From: a virus
Length of the DNA stretch: 51,530 bases
IMG/VR virus record: IMGVR_UViG_3300045738_000290
Location: 1 to 51,530 of that record
Strand: one strand, 5' to 3'
A program made the translations under genes and the position numbers. The notes under the pieces were generated by a model. The model saw nothing but the letters and a program-made list of their open reading frames with translations, was not told the DNA's origin and did not search any database. Of this stretch, positions 23,487-31,368 are shown piece after piece (positions within the stretch are counted from its first letter, which is position 1; every line of letters begins with the position of its first letter).

Positions 23487-23563
23487 ATTCCCGTAGCTCA
23501 GCTGGACAGAGCAAGAAACTTCTAATTTCTAGGCCATTGGTTCGAATCCAATCGGGAATACCA
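23487..23563 (+). tRNA. tRNA-Arg, anticodon UCU
   Basis: A complete cloverleaf of 77 nt. The acceptor ATTCCCG pairs with CGGGAAT; the D stem is GCTC/GAGC. The anticodon stem AGAAA/TTTCT carries loop CTTCTAA with anticodon TCT. The T stem ATTGG/CCAAT holds loop TTCGAAT. Discriminator A and CCA are encoded. It reads AGA codons, which are frequent in the phage's AT-rich genes and probably rarer in the host. Confidence 0.95.
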
Positions 23564-23662
23564 GCCTTCAGTTACAGGTAGTATCTTCGCTATTTAAATG
23601 AAAGAGACTGAAAGAATTACCCATGAAAACTAAGAAAACAGAAACACAAAAGGATTAGAACA

Positions 23663-23893
23663 ATGCGTAAAGGATATGGCCCCACGGGCGTTTCATTCGG
23701 TTATAGTTTCGCGGACTTTCAAAAGTATGTTGCCGCAAACGAACACCTACATTGTGAACTTGTTATCGGCGGCAATTGTTACAAGTCCATAATTTCAACC
23801 ACCATGTCGGAGAGCGAACAGCGTTGCTTTTATGACGCCGCCGACCATGTCGCATACCATGACGGCAAGAAGATTTTCGAGGTGATTACATAA
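23663..23893 (+). CDS. Early protein, function unknown (76 aa)
   Basis: A 76-residue protein (MRKGYGPTGVSFGYSFADFQ) with AAAAGG nine bases before its ATG. The rest is a mixed alpha/beta sequence with two Cys (LVIGGNCYKSI, SEQRCFYDAA). Higher G+C than the gene after it. It follows the tRNA. No family recognised. Confidence 0.55.
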   Translation: MRKGYGPTGVSFGYSFADFQKYVAANEHLHCELVIGGNCYKSIISTTMSESEQRCFYDAADHVAYHDGKKIFEVIT

Positions 23894-24052
23894 CACATTT
23901 CCCTCAAAACCAGCCTAGAAGCAAAAGATACCAAGGTCATGGCGCAGTGCCAAGATCTAAGTGTCTTGTTTCTTTTTAAGAGTCTTCAAACGTAGTGATA
24001 TCAATTACCGTGGTGAGGACATGAACAAATCTTAATACTGAAAGCAGATAAA

Positions 24053-24799
24053 ATGACTAATAAAAAGAAAGAACTACGTTTCACATCAAAAACAATTGCT
24101 GCTGGTGGTAACGCTAAAACAATCAAGGGTGACAAGGAATATCTAACAGCGATCATGTACCTTGCACCATACAAAACCCTGGTAGGACACAATACGTGTT
24201 CCATGGCAGAACTAGCAGGATGCCATGAAGCTTGCCTATTCACCGCTGGACGTGGAAGTATGAACAGTGTTAAGAAAGCACGTATTGAGAAGACTAAAAG
24301 ATACTATACGAACAAAGATAAATTTCTAAAAGAACTGAAAGCCGACATTGAAAGATTTGTAAAGTACTGTGATAGAAACAATGTAAAACCTGTAGTAAGA
24401 CTCAATGGCACATCAGATATTAGATGGGAAAATGATAAAGTATACGATAAAAATATATTCGAACATTTTCCTCTTGTTCGATTCTACGATTACACAAAGA
24501 TAGCAAATAGAAAAGTTAAAAATATTAAGAACTATCACCTGACATGGTCCTACTCTGAAGCTTCGGACAAATACGCTGCAATGCACCACGATGCTATAAA
24601 ATACGGAATGAATATTGCTGTGGTATTTCGGAATGCTGACAATATTCCAGAGAACTTCCTTAATATAAAAGTAATTGATGGTGATAAAGATGACCTGCGA
24701 TTCCTCGATGAAAAGAACTGTATTGTTGCCCTGTATGCAAAAGGTAAGGGAAAACACGATATGAGTGGATTTGTCATAGATGCCGAGAAAAACCAATGA
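24053..24799 (+). CDS. GP88-domain protein (phage, function unknown)
   Basis: A 248-residue protein with the pattern of the phage gene-product-88 domain known from mycobacteriophage L5 and many other phages. It shows YLAPYKTLVGHNTCSMAELA, GCHEACLFTAGRG (about residues 62-74), ARIEKTKRYYTNKDKFLKEL, and VVRLNGTSDIRWE in the middle. The conserved Cys residues may bind metal. The biochemical role of the family is not known to me. Its stop overlaps the start of the next gene by four bases. Confidence 0.75.
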   Translation: MTNKKKELRFTSKTIAAGGNAKTIKGDKEYLTAIMYLAPYKTLVGHNTCSMAELAGCHEACLFTAGRGSMNSVKKARIEKTKRYYTNKDKFLKELKADIERFVKYCDRNNVKPVVRLNGTSDIRWENDKVYDKNIFEHFPLVRFYDYTKIANRKVKNIKNYHLTWSYSEASDKYAAMHHDAIKYGMNIAVVFRNADNIPENFLNIKVIDGDKDDLRFLDEKNCIVALYAKGKGKHDMSGFVIDAEKNQ

Positions 24800-25062
24800 T
24801 AATTGACATGAGTGAAAACGATTTGCGACAATGGTTCGGAAATCGTGGAGTTGAGTTAGAAGAAAAAAAGCTGACATACAAAGTCGTGAAAAAACAAAGC
24901 AAACATTGGGCTTTTATTCTAGATAATTGTTTTGAATATGAAGGAAACAATGAAGTAGAATTGTATGCGTTAGATACAATGTATTGTGAATGTTATGACG
25001 GATGGAAAGCACAATCATTTAAATGGGATTTAGAAAACATGCTTTCATTAATTATAACTTAA
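24796..25062 (+). CDS. Early protein, function unknown (88 aa)
   Basis: An 88-residue protein coupled to the GP88 gene through an ATGA overlap. It has an N-terminal acidic helix (SENDLRQWFGNRGVELEEKK) and a beta-rich remainder with several aromatic and Cys residues (MYCECYDGWKAQSFKW). No family recognised. It is the last plus-strand gene before the convergent small-terminase-like gene. Confidence 0.6.
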   Translation: MIIDMSENDLRQWFGNRGVELEEKKLTYKVVKKQSKHWAFILDNCFEYEGNNEVELYALDTMYCECYDGWKAQSFKWDLENMLSLIIT

Positions 25063-25069
25063 ATTCATT

Positions 25070-25105
25070 ATTAAAATAAAAAAGAAATATCCGAAGATAC
25101 TTCTT
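25070..25105 (-). terminator. Terminator of the small-terminase-like gene
   Basis: Read on the minus strand, AAGAAGTATC pairs with GATATTTCTT (one mismatch) around TTCG, a UNCG tetraloop, then TTTTTTATTTT. It lies eight bases beyond the stop of the minus-strand gene. Confidence 0.8.
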
Positions 25106-25113
25106 AATTAGTA

Positions 25114-25548
25114 TTATTTATCATTCTCAAGCTCAATAAGTTTAGCTTCCAATTCTTCATCTGACATACCATTGGCATCAAATGAACCAGTAATACCGTC
25201 AATACGTTGAAGTTTTGGCTGTTCATACTCTGCCAGAGTTTTGGCGAGTTCAACTGCTTCATCAAGTTCATCTGCTTGCATATGTTGAATCATACGAAGT
25301 TTAATGATATCTATAGCAGGTGGGAGTTCATTGAGAATATCAGTGCCCATCACTTTCCACTCTTTGACAGTGAGAGACATAGCTTCCCTAAGCTCTTTAT
25401 TCTTCATACGAGCTTCAACAGATTTCTTCTGCATAGCTCTAGCTCGTTCAGTGCTATAATATGGCTTAAGATTCTGCATAGATTGAGGAGCATTCCCTCT
25501 CCCGCCACCAAGATTCTCTTCGTTTGTCATATTTAAATTATTAGTCAT
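25114..25548 (-). CDS. Probable small terminase subunit
   Basis: A 144-residue protein. The N-terminus is polar; the middle shows YYSTERARAMQKKSVEARMK, then a helical KEWKVMGTDILNELPPAIDI. The end is acidic (GMSDEELEAKLIELENDK). This charged, helical layout and the RAMQKKSVEAR pattern resemble small terminase or DNA-packaging proteins of podoviruses. It is a single minus-strand gene with its own upstream region and terminator, inside otherwise plus-strand genes, and 15 kb from the large subunit. The call is moderate; a regulatory protein is the alternative. Confidence 0.5.
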   Translation of the reverse strand: MTNNLNMTNEENLGGGRGNAPQSMQNLKPYYSTERARAMQKKSVEARMKNKELREAMSLTVKEWKVMGTDILNELPPAIDIIKLRMIQHMQADELDEAVELAKTLAEYEQPKLQRIDGITGSFDANGMSDEELEAKLIELENDK

Positions 25549-25756
25549 GTTGGTATACCTTTATTGTATTGAAGGATACTGATAGAACACTGTTAGTACT
25601 TCTATTCTTATTGTTAATTATTAACATATACAGATAACAGAGTTCCATCAGTGGCCTCTAGCCTTAAGGGGTCATCTTATTTATATAGGTTTTATCGACA
25701 ATTCCCTTAATTTAAAGATGTCCCTTAATGGGCATCATAATTAGAAAGAAACAAAA
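25549..25756. promoter_or_regulatory. Divergent control region
   Basis: A gene-free region between the minus-strand gene and the plus-strand metabolic block. It shares with the 11.5 kb region the words ACTGTTAGTACTT and ATTCTTATT (25589-25612), GAGTTCCATCAG (25640) and the 42-bp element (25655-25697). It probably carries promoters for both directions. Confidence 0.6.
25655..25697 (+). promoter_or_regulatory. Conserved 42-bp element, copy 2 (candidate phage promoter)
   Basis: It aligns with 11703-11745: GCCTTAAGGGG core, CTTATTTATATAGG, then TTTTAT. It lies 60 bases before the next plus-strand gene. Recurrence at the heads of both plus-strand blocks is the main argument for a promoter. Confidence 0.5.
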
Positions 25757-26077
25757 ATGAACCAACATCAAGAAAACTCATTAGAGATCACTCTGATTGA
25801 TCCTTTGACACACAACGAGTGTCTAGCTCTCGAGGAAGAAGCAACAAACTACGGAATCCCGATATGTTCATTTCATGGTAAACAAAACCTGATGATCAGA
25901 ATTGAGTTTGACTCAGATTGTCAGAAAGAAAACATTATGAAACAGATAAAACTAATAGCCTCTTGGTTAAACAATGTGAATGGGGTTGGTGCAATTGGAA
26001 GAATCCGTAAGATTGAAGATTACTACACAAATTTCATCAGTAATGAAGTTAAAACATTGACAAAGACAACAGAATAA
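25757..26077 (+). CDS. Middle protein, function unknown (106 aa)
   Basis: A 106-residue protein, first gene of the plus-strand metabolic block. It has a beta-alpha-beta pattern (SLEITLIDPLTHNECLALEE, then LMIRIEFDSDCQ) with no recognised motif and no membrane segment. AGAAAG precedes the ATG. It is followed after 17 bases by a holin-like gene. Confidence 0.6.
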   Translation: MNQHQENSLEITLIDPLTHNECLALEEEATNYGIPICSFHGKQNLMIRIEFDSDCQKENIMKQIKLIASWLNNVNGVGAIGRIRKIEDYYTNFISNEVKTLTKTTE

Positions 26078-26094
26078 GGATCAGGAGATTCAAG

Positions 26095-26328
26095 ATGAAT
26101 GACTATAAAGTAAAATTGGAAAAATTTATAAAAAGTGTAATGGGTAGATTAAAAGGTTTCAAAACGATAATATTCACTGTTGCAACAGCTGTATTTGCAT
26201 TGATGGAAACTTTGGACCTAACAGGTATTGTAACAAAAGAAAATATGCCATACGTAATCATTGGCCTAGCTATTATCAACGGAACTCTGAGAGCTATCTC
26301 AAATACTCCAATTGGAAAGAATAGATGA
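26095..26328 (+). CDS. Holin-like protein, two membrane helices
   Basis: A 77-residue protein with a basic N-terminus and two hydrophobic helices (about 24-40 and 51-64). It ends LAIINGTLRAISNTPIGKNR. The INGTLR--SNTPI ending is like the small class II holins of T7-like and marine podophages (N-x-x-LR-x-x-T-x-x-P). Such proteins open the inner membrane so the endolysin can act. AGGAG lies before the ATG. The next gene begins directly after its stop. It is far from the endolysin gene, so timing would be set separately. Confidence 0.65.
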   Translation: MNDYKVKLEKFIKSVMGRLKGFKTIIFTVATAVFALMETLDLTGIVTKENMPYVIIGLAIINGTLRAISNTPIGKNR

Positions 26329-27018
26329 ATGAAAATTAAAAAACATGTAGTATGTCTATTTGATGAAACAGGGTTAGCTGGTAAGCCTTGGGCTAACAGC
26401 GGAGATTATATTATATACTGTTACGACATTGCTCATAAGAAAGTTAGACGTGAAGGAAATACTATATTTGTTCCGTGGGATGCCAACGATCTAGTTGCCA
26501 CAAGTAAAATGGTAATCAGACATCGTGGGAAATCTAAGATACTGCTAGGATTTCCACCTTGTACTGATCTGGCTGTGAGTGGTGCTGCTTGGTTTGAGAG
26601 CAAAAGAAATAAGAACGAGTACTTCCAGAAGGAAGCTATGCAATTATTCTTAGCTCCAGTTAGCATCGCTCTGGACATTGGAGTACCTTACGTAATTGAA
26701 AACCCGGTTAGTGTAGCTTCTACCATGTACAGAAAACCAGATCACATCTTTCAACCCTATGAATATGGAGGTTACCTACCAGAGAATGACATACATCCAG
26801 AATATCCCAAGTACATTGCTCCTAGAGATGCATACCCAAAGAAAACATGCTACTGGACAGGTAATGGTTTCAACATGCCGACCCGCAAACCAGTTAAACC
26901 GGAAGATGGTAACTCACGTCAACACAGGTTGCTCGGTGGGAAGTCAGAGAAGACCAAAAGGATTCGTTCAGCGAGCCCTAGAGGAGTGGCAAAAGCTATT
27001 TATGAGGCCAACAAATGA
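26329..27018 (+). CDS. DNA cytosine methyltransferase-like protein
   Basis: A 229-residue protein of a phage methylase-like family. The N-terminus (LFDETGLAGKPWANSGDYII) fits a reduced SAM-binding motif. GFPPCTDLAVSG carries the PPC catalytic Cys motif (residues 76-78), and YVIENPVS (about 121-128) corresponds to the ENV motif of C5-cytosine methylases. The C-terminus has a short target-recognition-like region. It is much shorter than Dcm-type enzymes (about 400+), so activity or target is uncertain. It may protect phage DNA from host restriction. The stop overlaps the next start. Confidence 0.7.
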   Translation: MKIKKHVVCLFDETGLAGKPWANSGDYIIYCYDIAHKKVRREGNTIFVPWDANDLVATSKMVIRHRGKSKILLGFPPCTDLAVSGAAWFESKRNKNEYFQKEAMQLFLAPVSIALDIGVPYVIENPVSVASTMYRKPDHIFQPYEYGGYLPENDIHPEYPKYIAPRDAYPKKTCYWTGNGFNMPTRKPVKPEDGNSRQHRLLGGKSEKTKRIRSASPRGVAKAIYEANK

Positions 27019-27302
27019 ATCAAAAAAGATTTAGTAAAGAGTTAAAAGAGTTATCAAGTCACGACAGGAAAAAGACAGCATCTGACGGTGCTTCAACGGA
27101 GTACTATAAGATTCCACAACATGCGACAGAACTACGCCATCTGATTTCGTTGAAATCCATGAGTAAGTCTCGCGGGGACATCTTCAAAGCTTGTTACCGA
27201 CTTGGGGAGAAAGAAGGTGTGGACATAGGGTACGACCTGAATAAAATGAAGTTCTTTATTGAGGACTTGATAGAAATGAACGAGAGAGGCGAAATGATTT
27301 GA
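27015..27302 (+). CDS. DUF3310 (SaV-like) protein
   Basis: A 95-residue protein. The pattern TEYYKIPQHATELRHLISLK, then RGDIFKACYRLGEKEG and YDLNKMKFFIEDLIE, is that of the DUF3310 or SaV-like domain. Phages often place this domain near nucleotide metabolism genes, and it is sometimes annotated as nucleotide kinase-like. It overlaps both neighbours by four bases, upstream of the ribonucleotide reductase. The enzymatic role is not established. Confidence 0.65.
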   Translation: MNQKRFSKELKELSSHDRKKTASDGASTEYYKIPQHATELRHLISLKSMSKSRGDIFKACYRLGEKEGVDIGYDLNKMKFFIEDLIEMNERGEMI

Positions 27303-29221
27303 AACAAAATGTAAAACCGATGAACGACTACATGAAATTCATTCACACAAGCAGGTATGCTCGTTGGTTAGAAGATGAGGGACGGAGGGAGTCCTTCGAA
27401 GAAACAGTAGATCGTTATATGATTAATATTGTAGGCGACCTAGTTGATAATAAAATTAAGAAAAGTATCAAGGAAGCTATAGTGGGACTTAGAGTGACAC
27501 CTTCTATGCGCTCATTAATGACAGCCGGAGAAGCCGCAAATAGAGACAACACCTGTATGTACAACTGTGCATATATGGCAGTGGACAATGTAAAATCGTT
27601 TGATGAAGCTATGTTAATTCTGCTATGCGGAACAGGTGTAGGTTTCTCTGTAGAAAGACAGTCTATTCAAAAGTTGCCCAGCATCCCTACACTATATGAA
27701 TCTGATACGACAATCGTTGTACATGATAGTAAAGAAGGATGGGCTAAATCATTGAGACAGATGATTGCACTACTGTATGCAGGTGAAATTCCAAAGTGGA
27801 ATGTAGATAAAGTTAGACCTGCTGGTGCTAAGTTGAAGATATTCGGTGGTAGGGCCAGCGGACCAGAGCCTCTGGTGGAACTCTTCCAGTTTGTAATTAG
27901 TACATTTGGGGAAGCTAGTGGCCGCAAGCTAAGTTCAATAGAATGCCATGACATCATGTGCAAGATTGGTGAAGTAGTTGTTGTAGGTGGAGTTCGTAGA
28001 AGTGCTATGATATCTTTAAGTAATTTATCGGATGATAGGATGAGACATGCCAAAAGCGGACAATGGTGGGACCGTGAAGGACATCGCGCACTTGCAAACA
28101 ACTCAACTTGCTATACTGAAAAACCTGATATGGAAACATTCATGCGTGAATGGACATCCTTGGTTGAGAGCAAGTCAGGTGAACGGGGGATTTTCAACAG
28201 AGTCGCATCTACTAATCAGGCTAAGAAGAATGGTAGACGTAAAGTATTAGACAACAAAGGTAACCCAATTCAGTTTGGAACTAATCCATGCTCAGAAATT
28301 ATACTGAGACCTAATCAATTCTGCAACCTGACAGAAGTAGTAATAAGAAAAGAAGATACAATTGAAACCTTGAAAGAGAAAGTTAGACTTGCTACTATTC
28401 TTGGAACAATTCAATCTACTTATACCCACTTCCCATATCTACGTAAGATTTGGAAGGACAACACGGAAGAGGAAAGGCTACTTGGTGTATCCTTAACTGG
28501 TATTATGGACAATCAGTTGATGACGTTATACAATGACGATCTGCCAAATATTCTTGAAGAACTCAAACAGGTTGCAATTAATACAAATACTATATGGGCA
28601 AAGAAGCTGGGCATTTCCGCAGCTACTGCTATCTCTTGTGTTAAACCCAGTGGAACAGTATCCCAAATGGTTGACAGTGCTTCTGGTATTCATGCAAGAC
28701 ATGCTAAATGGTTCATCAGAACAGTACGTGGTGACAATACAGACCCTGTGACACAGTTCATGAAAGACATGGGAATTCCATGGGAACCAGCATTTGGTAA
28801 AGAGGATCAGACAACAGTATTCTCATTCCCAATGAAGGCCCCAGAGGGTGCCATTACCAGAAATGATATGACAGCTATTGAACAGTTGGAACTGTGGTTA
28901 ATCTATCAGAGGAATTGGTGTGAGCACAAGCCATCAGTTACAATAAACGTGAAAGATGAAGAATGGATGGAAGTTGGTGCATTTGTATATAAGAACTTCG
29001 ATGAAATGAGTGGAGTATCGTTACTGCCGAATGATGGTGGGATATACAAACAAGCTCCATACCAAGACTGCACAGAAGAAGAGTACTTGGAAGCGTTAGA
29101 GAAGATGCCTAAAAATATCGATTGGACAAAGTTGTCCGAATATGAATTTGAAGATATGACTACAGGAAGTCAGACAATGGCTTGTAGTGGTTCTTCATGT
29201 GAAATAGTGGATTTAATGTAA
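27299..29221 (+). CDS. nrdJ: Class II (adenosylcobalamin-dependent) ribonucleotide reductase
   Basis: A 640-residue monomeric reductase that makes deoxynucleotides using coenzyme B12. NPCSEIIL (about 329-336) holds the thiyl Cys with its Asn and Glu partners. CMYNCAY (about 85-91) and FCNLTEVV supply the active-site redox pair. ISCVKPSGTVSQMVDSASG is the phosphate-binding loop. The C-terminal ACSGSSCEI has the C-x4-C swinging pair seen in the Lactobacillus leichmannii enzyme. The frame opens with TTG at 27299 in overlap with the previous stop and behind a GAGAGG site; an ATG at 27320 is the alternative. The glutaredoxin gene is coupled at its end. Confidence 0.93.
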   Translation: MKQNVKPMNDYMKFIHTSRYARWLEDEGRRESFEETVDRYMINIVGDLVDNKIKKSIKEAIVGLRVTPSMRSLMTAGEAANRDNTCMYNCAYMAVDNVKSFDEAMLILLCGTGVGFSVERQSIQKLPSIPTLYESDTTIVVHDSKEGWAKSLRQMIALLYAGEIPKWNVDKVRPAGAKLKIFGGRASGPEPLVELFQFVISTFGEASGRKLSSIECHDIMCKIGEVVVVGGVRRSAMISLSNLSDDRMRHAKSGQWWDREGHRALANNSTCYTEKPDMETFMREWTSLVESKSGERGIFNRVASTNQAKKNGRRKVLDNKGNPIQFGTNPCSEIILRPNQFCNLTEVVIRKEDTIETLKEKVRLATILGTIQSTYTHFPYLRKIWKDNTEEERLLGVSLTGIMDNQLMTLYNDDLPNILEELKQVAINTNTIWAKKLGISAATAISCVKPSGTVSQMVDSASGIHARHAKWFIRTVRGDNTDPVTQFMKDMGIPWEPAFGKEDQTTVFSFPMKAPEGAITRNDMTAIEQLELWLIYQRNWCEHKPSVTINVKDEEWMEVGAFVYKNFDEMSGVSLLPNDGGIYKQAPYQDCTEEEYLEALEKMPKNIDWTKLSEYEFEDMTTGSQTMACSGSSCEIVDLM

Positions 29222-29445
29222 TGTATAAAATGATAACAGCAGAGGGTTGCCCCTTTTGCACAAAATCAGCTGAACTTATGTTTAGGAATGACATCTTCTT
29301 CAAAACAGAAAGTCTAAATGGAAATAAAATTCTCCAAGACCTGATGAAACGATCTGGATTCACGACTGTACCACAGGTATGGGACAGTGGGGGAGTCCAT
29401 ATCGGTGGTTATGAGGATTTAGTGAAACACATAAGCGGAGAATAG
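29221..29445 (+). CDS. Glutaredoxin
   Basis: A 74-residue thiol-disulphide oxidoreductase. It has the CPFC active site (residues 10-13), the TVPQVW cis-Pro loop and the GGYEDL C-terminal motif. Its ATG shares a base with the stop of the reductase (TAATG), so it is very likely the electron donor for the reductase C-terminal Cys pair. Length is typical of short phage glutaredoxins. Confidence 0.9.
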   Translation: MYKMITAEGCPFCTKSAELMFRNDIFFKTESLNGNKILQDLMKRSGFTTVPQVWDSGGVHIGGYEDLVKHISGE

Positions 29446-29486
29446 AACACTTAATCTCCGAAAATAATACATAGAAAGGAAACAGG

Positions 29487-29849
29487 ATGAAATTCCTACA
29501 AATGATATTGGGCATCTTTACAGGAGCAGGTGGAATAACTGAGTCACTGAAGGATGCCTACGAAATTAAGAAGAACGCTGAAACTAAATCAGAAGTGATA
29601 GAAGCAAACACAGAGATTAAGTTTCTGCAAGCCCAGAAGACTGTGCTACTGGCAGAACAACACTCTGCACTGACAGCTTGGATAAGACCCGCTTTAGCAT
29701 TTCCTGTAGTAATTTTCTGGATAAAGATTATCATATGGGATATCGTGTTGAAGCTAGGTACAACAGATAATCCATCAGAGCAAGTTTGGTGGTACCTTAC
29801 TCTTATTCCTACTGCTTATTTCTTAGTCAGACCTTTGGAGAAACGATGA
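29487..29849 (+). CDS. Holin, 3TM/GTA-holin-like family
   Basis: A 120-residue membrane protein. It has an N-terminal amphipathic segment (FLQMILGIFTGAGG), a charged coil (TKSEVIEANTEIKFLQAQKT), and two membrane helices around WIRPALAFPVVIFWIKIIIW and VWWYLTLIPTAYFLV. The W-RP-A pattern matches the holins first defined in gene transfer agents (PF11351-like). A second holin-like gene is at 26095, so one may be an antiholin or act at another step. AAAGGAAAC precedes the ATG. Confidence 0.75.
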   Translation: MKFLQMILGIFTGAGGITESLKDAYEIKKNAETKSEVIEANTEIKFLQAQKTVLLAEQHSALTAWIRPALAFPVVIFWIKIIIWDIVLKLGTTDNPSEQVWWYLTLIPTAYFLVRPLEKR

Positions 29850-30031
29850 CCTATCACGGAATGCAGAATATGAAGACCGGAGCTATATTGTACAACATGT
29901 ATGGATTTCCATTATTTGAGTCCGAGAGAGGAGCATTGTCATCATTGAGAAGAAGTATAGCTTATGGTTATATCGACAGTAAACCTGAAGATTGGAAACC
30001 TGTTAAAATTAGATTGGAAATAGAAGAATGA
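29846..30031 (+). CDS. Middle protein, function unknown (61 aa)
   Basis: A 61-residue protein starting MTYHGMQNMKTGAILYNMYG, chosen because GGAG precedes this ATG and it overlaps the holin stop by four bases. The end (WKPVKIRLEIEE) overlaps the ThyX start. No family recognised and no membrane segment. Coupling to thyX suggests co-expression only. Confidence 0.6.
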   Translation: MTYHGMQNMKTGAILYNMYGFPLFESERGALSSLRRSIAYGYIDSKPEDWKPVKIRLEIEE

Positions 30032-30747
30032 AAGTAAAATACAAAGCACATAGTGGTTCTGACTTGATGGTAGTGGATGCCGCCAGAGTTTCGTTTGATA
30101 AGAGTTCACAATGGATTTGCAAATGTGGTGGTGAAAAGTGCATACCAGACAAGGATTACTTTTACCACTGCGCTGAATGCGGAGAAGGTGACAAAGTGAC
30201 TCTATCAAAACCTGATAGAAAACTAATCAATTACCTAGCAGACCATCAGCACCATTCGCCATTCAACCATTGCTTCATCACGATGCACGTTGAAGCACCT
30301 CTGTTCGTAGCAAGGCAGCTGGTAAAACACGAGTATATGCCATGGAACGAAGTGAGTGGGAGGTATGTCACGTTTGAACCTGAGTTCCACATGCCTAAAT
30401 CTTTTAGAAAAAAAGCAGTAGACAAAAAGCAGGGTTCCGGTAAGGATCTAGTTGACAACTCTTCTCTCTATCTGAAAATGATATTTGAAGATTCTCACAT
30501 AAGTTCATTTAATGCTTATCAGAGTGCTTTACGCATTGGTCTATGTGAAGAGCAAGCACGAGAACTCCTACCACTTGATCTAATGACCCAATGGTACTGG
30601 TCGGGTACATTAGGTGCATGGGCTAAGATGTATGGACTCAGAAGCTCTTCAAGCACTCAGGTAGAAACTAAAGAAGTTGCAATGCTAGCGGGTGCTATTG
30701 TTTCTGATCTTTATCCAGTATCATGGGATGCTCTAGCAAATGGGTAG
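30028..30747 (+). CDS. thyX: Flavin-dependent thymidylate synthase
   Basis: A 239-residue ThyX that makes dTMP from dUMP with FAD and folate. The core is HQHHSPFNHCFITMHVEAPL and FVARQLVKHEYMPWNEVSGR (about 94-112), a variant of the family signature in which the usual RHR is replaced by KHE. AREL-like LCEEQARELLPLD and the C-terminal substrate region follow. Between ARVSFDKSS and the PDRKLINYL segment is an insertion with five Cys (positions 31, 33, 38, 48, 51), spaced like a zinc ribbon and unusual for ThyX. It completes the dNTP supply set with the reductase and glutaredoxin. Confidence 0.88.
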   Translation: MKVKYKAHSGSDLMVVDAARVSFDKSSQWICKCGGEKCIPDKDYFYHCAECGEGDKVTLSKPDRKLINYLADHQHHSPFNHCFITMHVEAPLFVARQLVKHEYMPWNEVSGRYVTFEPEFHMPKSFRKKAVDKKQGSGKDLVDNSSLYLKMIFEDSHISSFNAYQSALRIGLCEEQARELLPLDLMTQWYWSGTLGAWAKMYGLRSSSSTQVETKEVAMLAGAIVSDLYPVSWDALANG

Positions 30748-31246
30748 CATTTCCAAAAATCCTGGAATGAATGAAACAGTTGCAGATCATCAGCATCCAG
30801 ATATAAGACATATAAAATTCATTGGTGGTCCGTACACTGACAGATTTCTGACTAAAGCCGAGAGTAAATCGGGTAAACGCTCTAAGTACTATGTTGATAC
30901 CATTGCTATTCATGATGGGAAAGAAAAGAACATAAGGACTGAGTTTAAGATGCTGATGGTTGCCAACTCTTTCATAAAGAAGCTTAGAGAAGACCCAGAA
31001 GTAACTGTAGAACTAGTGGAGAAGATGGTTAAGGCAGAGATTCTACTCCAAGGAAGGTCACCAGAAGATACCAAGAGAATCCGAATTCATAACGAAGATG
31101 TTATGTTGGAGGACTTGAGGATTGCTTTCAAGGATGGTAAGGATCGTGATAGCTTATTTAGGATACTTAATTATCATCTGAGAGATGTAACAGTTAAGTG
31201 GAAGGATCGTATTGATGCCATCCCTTATTATATAGATTTAAAATAA
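30740..31246 (+). CDS. Middle protein, function unknown (168 aa)
   Basis: A 168-residue basic protein that overlaps thyX by eight bases. It contains DIRHIKFIGGPYTDRFLTKA and KYYVDTIAIHDGKEKNIRTE (beta-rich), then helices including VELVEKMVKAEILLQGRSPE. Translation could also begin at MNETVADHQHP, nine residues in. No family recognised. It lies just upstream of the DNA polymerase gene, so a replication accessory role is possible. Confidence 0.6.
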   Translation: MGSISKNPGMNETVADHQHPDIRHIKFIGGPYTDRFLTKAESKSGKRSKYYVDTIAIHDGKEKNIRTEFKMLMVANSFIKKLREDPEVTVELVEKMVKAEILLQGRSPEDTKRIRIHNEDVMLEDLRIAFKDGKDRDSLFRILNYHLRDVTVKWKDRIDAIPYYIDLK

Positions 31247-31266
31247 AAAACTAAGAAAGAAACAAT

Positions 31267-31368
31267 ATGCAAGCAAACTTAATATTCTCAATAGTATTTG
31301 TAATTTGGTTATTTATAATGACATTTAGACCAAATAGATGGATTAAAAAAAGAAAGGAAATTAAATGA
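31267..31368 (+). CDS. Small membrane protein (33 aa)
   Basis: A 33-residue protein with one membrane helix (ANLIFSIVFVIWLFIMTF) and a basic tail (RPNRWIKKRKEIK). AAGAAAG precedes the ATG, and its stop overlaps the polymerase start as ATGA. Function unknown. Confidence 0.5.
   Translation: MQANLIFSIVFVIWLFIMTFRPNRWIKKRKEIK

Noticed and set aside
24413-24877. A 154-residue minus-strand reading frame
   Set aside because: It is antisense to the GP88-domain gene, with Phe/Ile/Cys-rich composition typical of a shadow frame.
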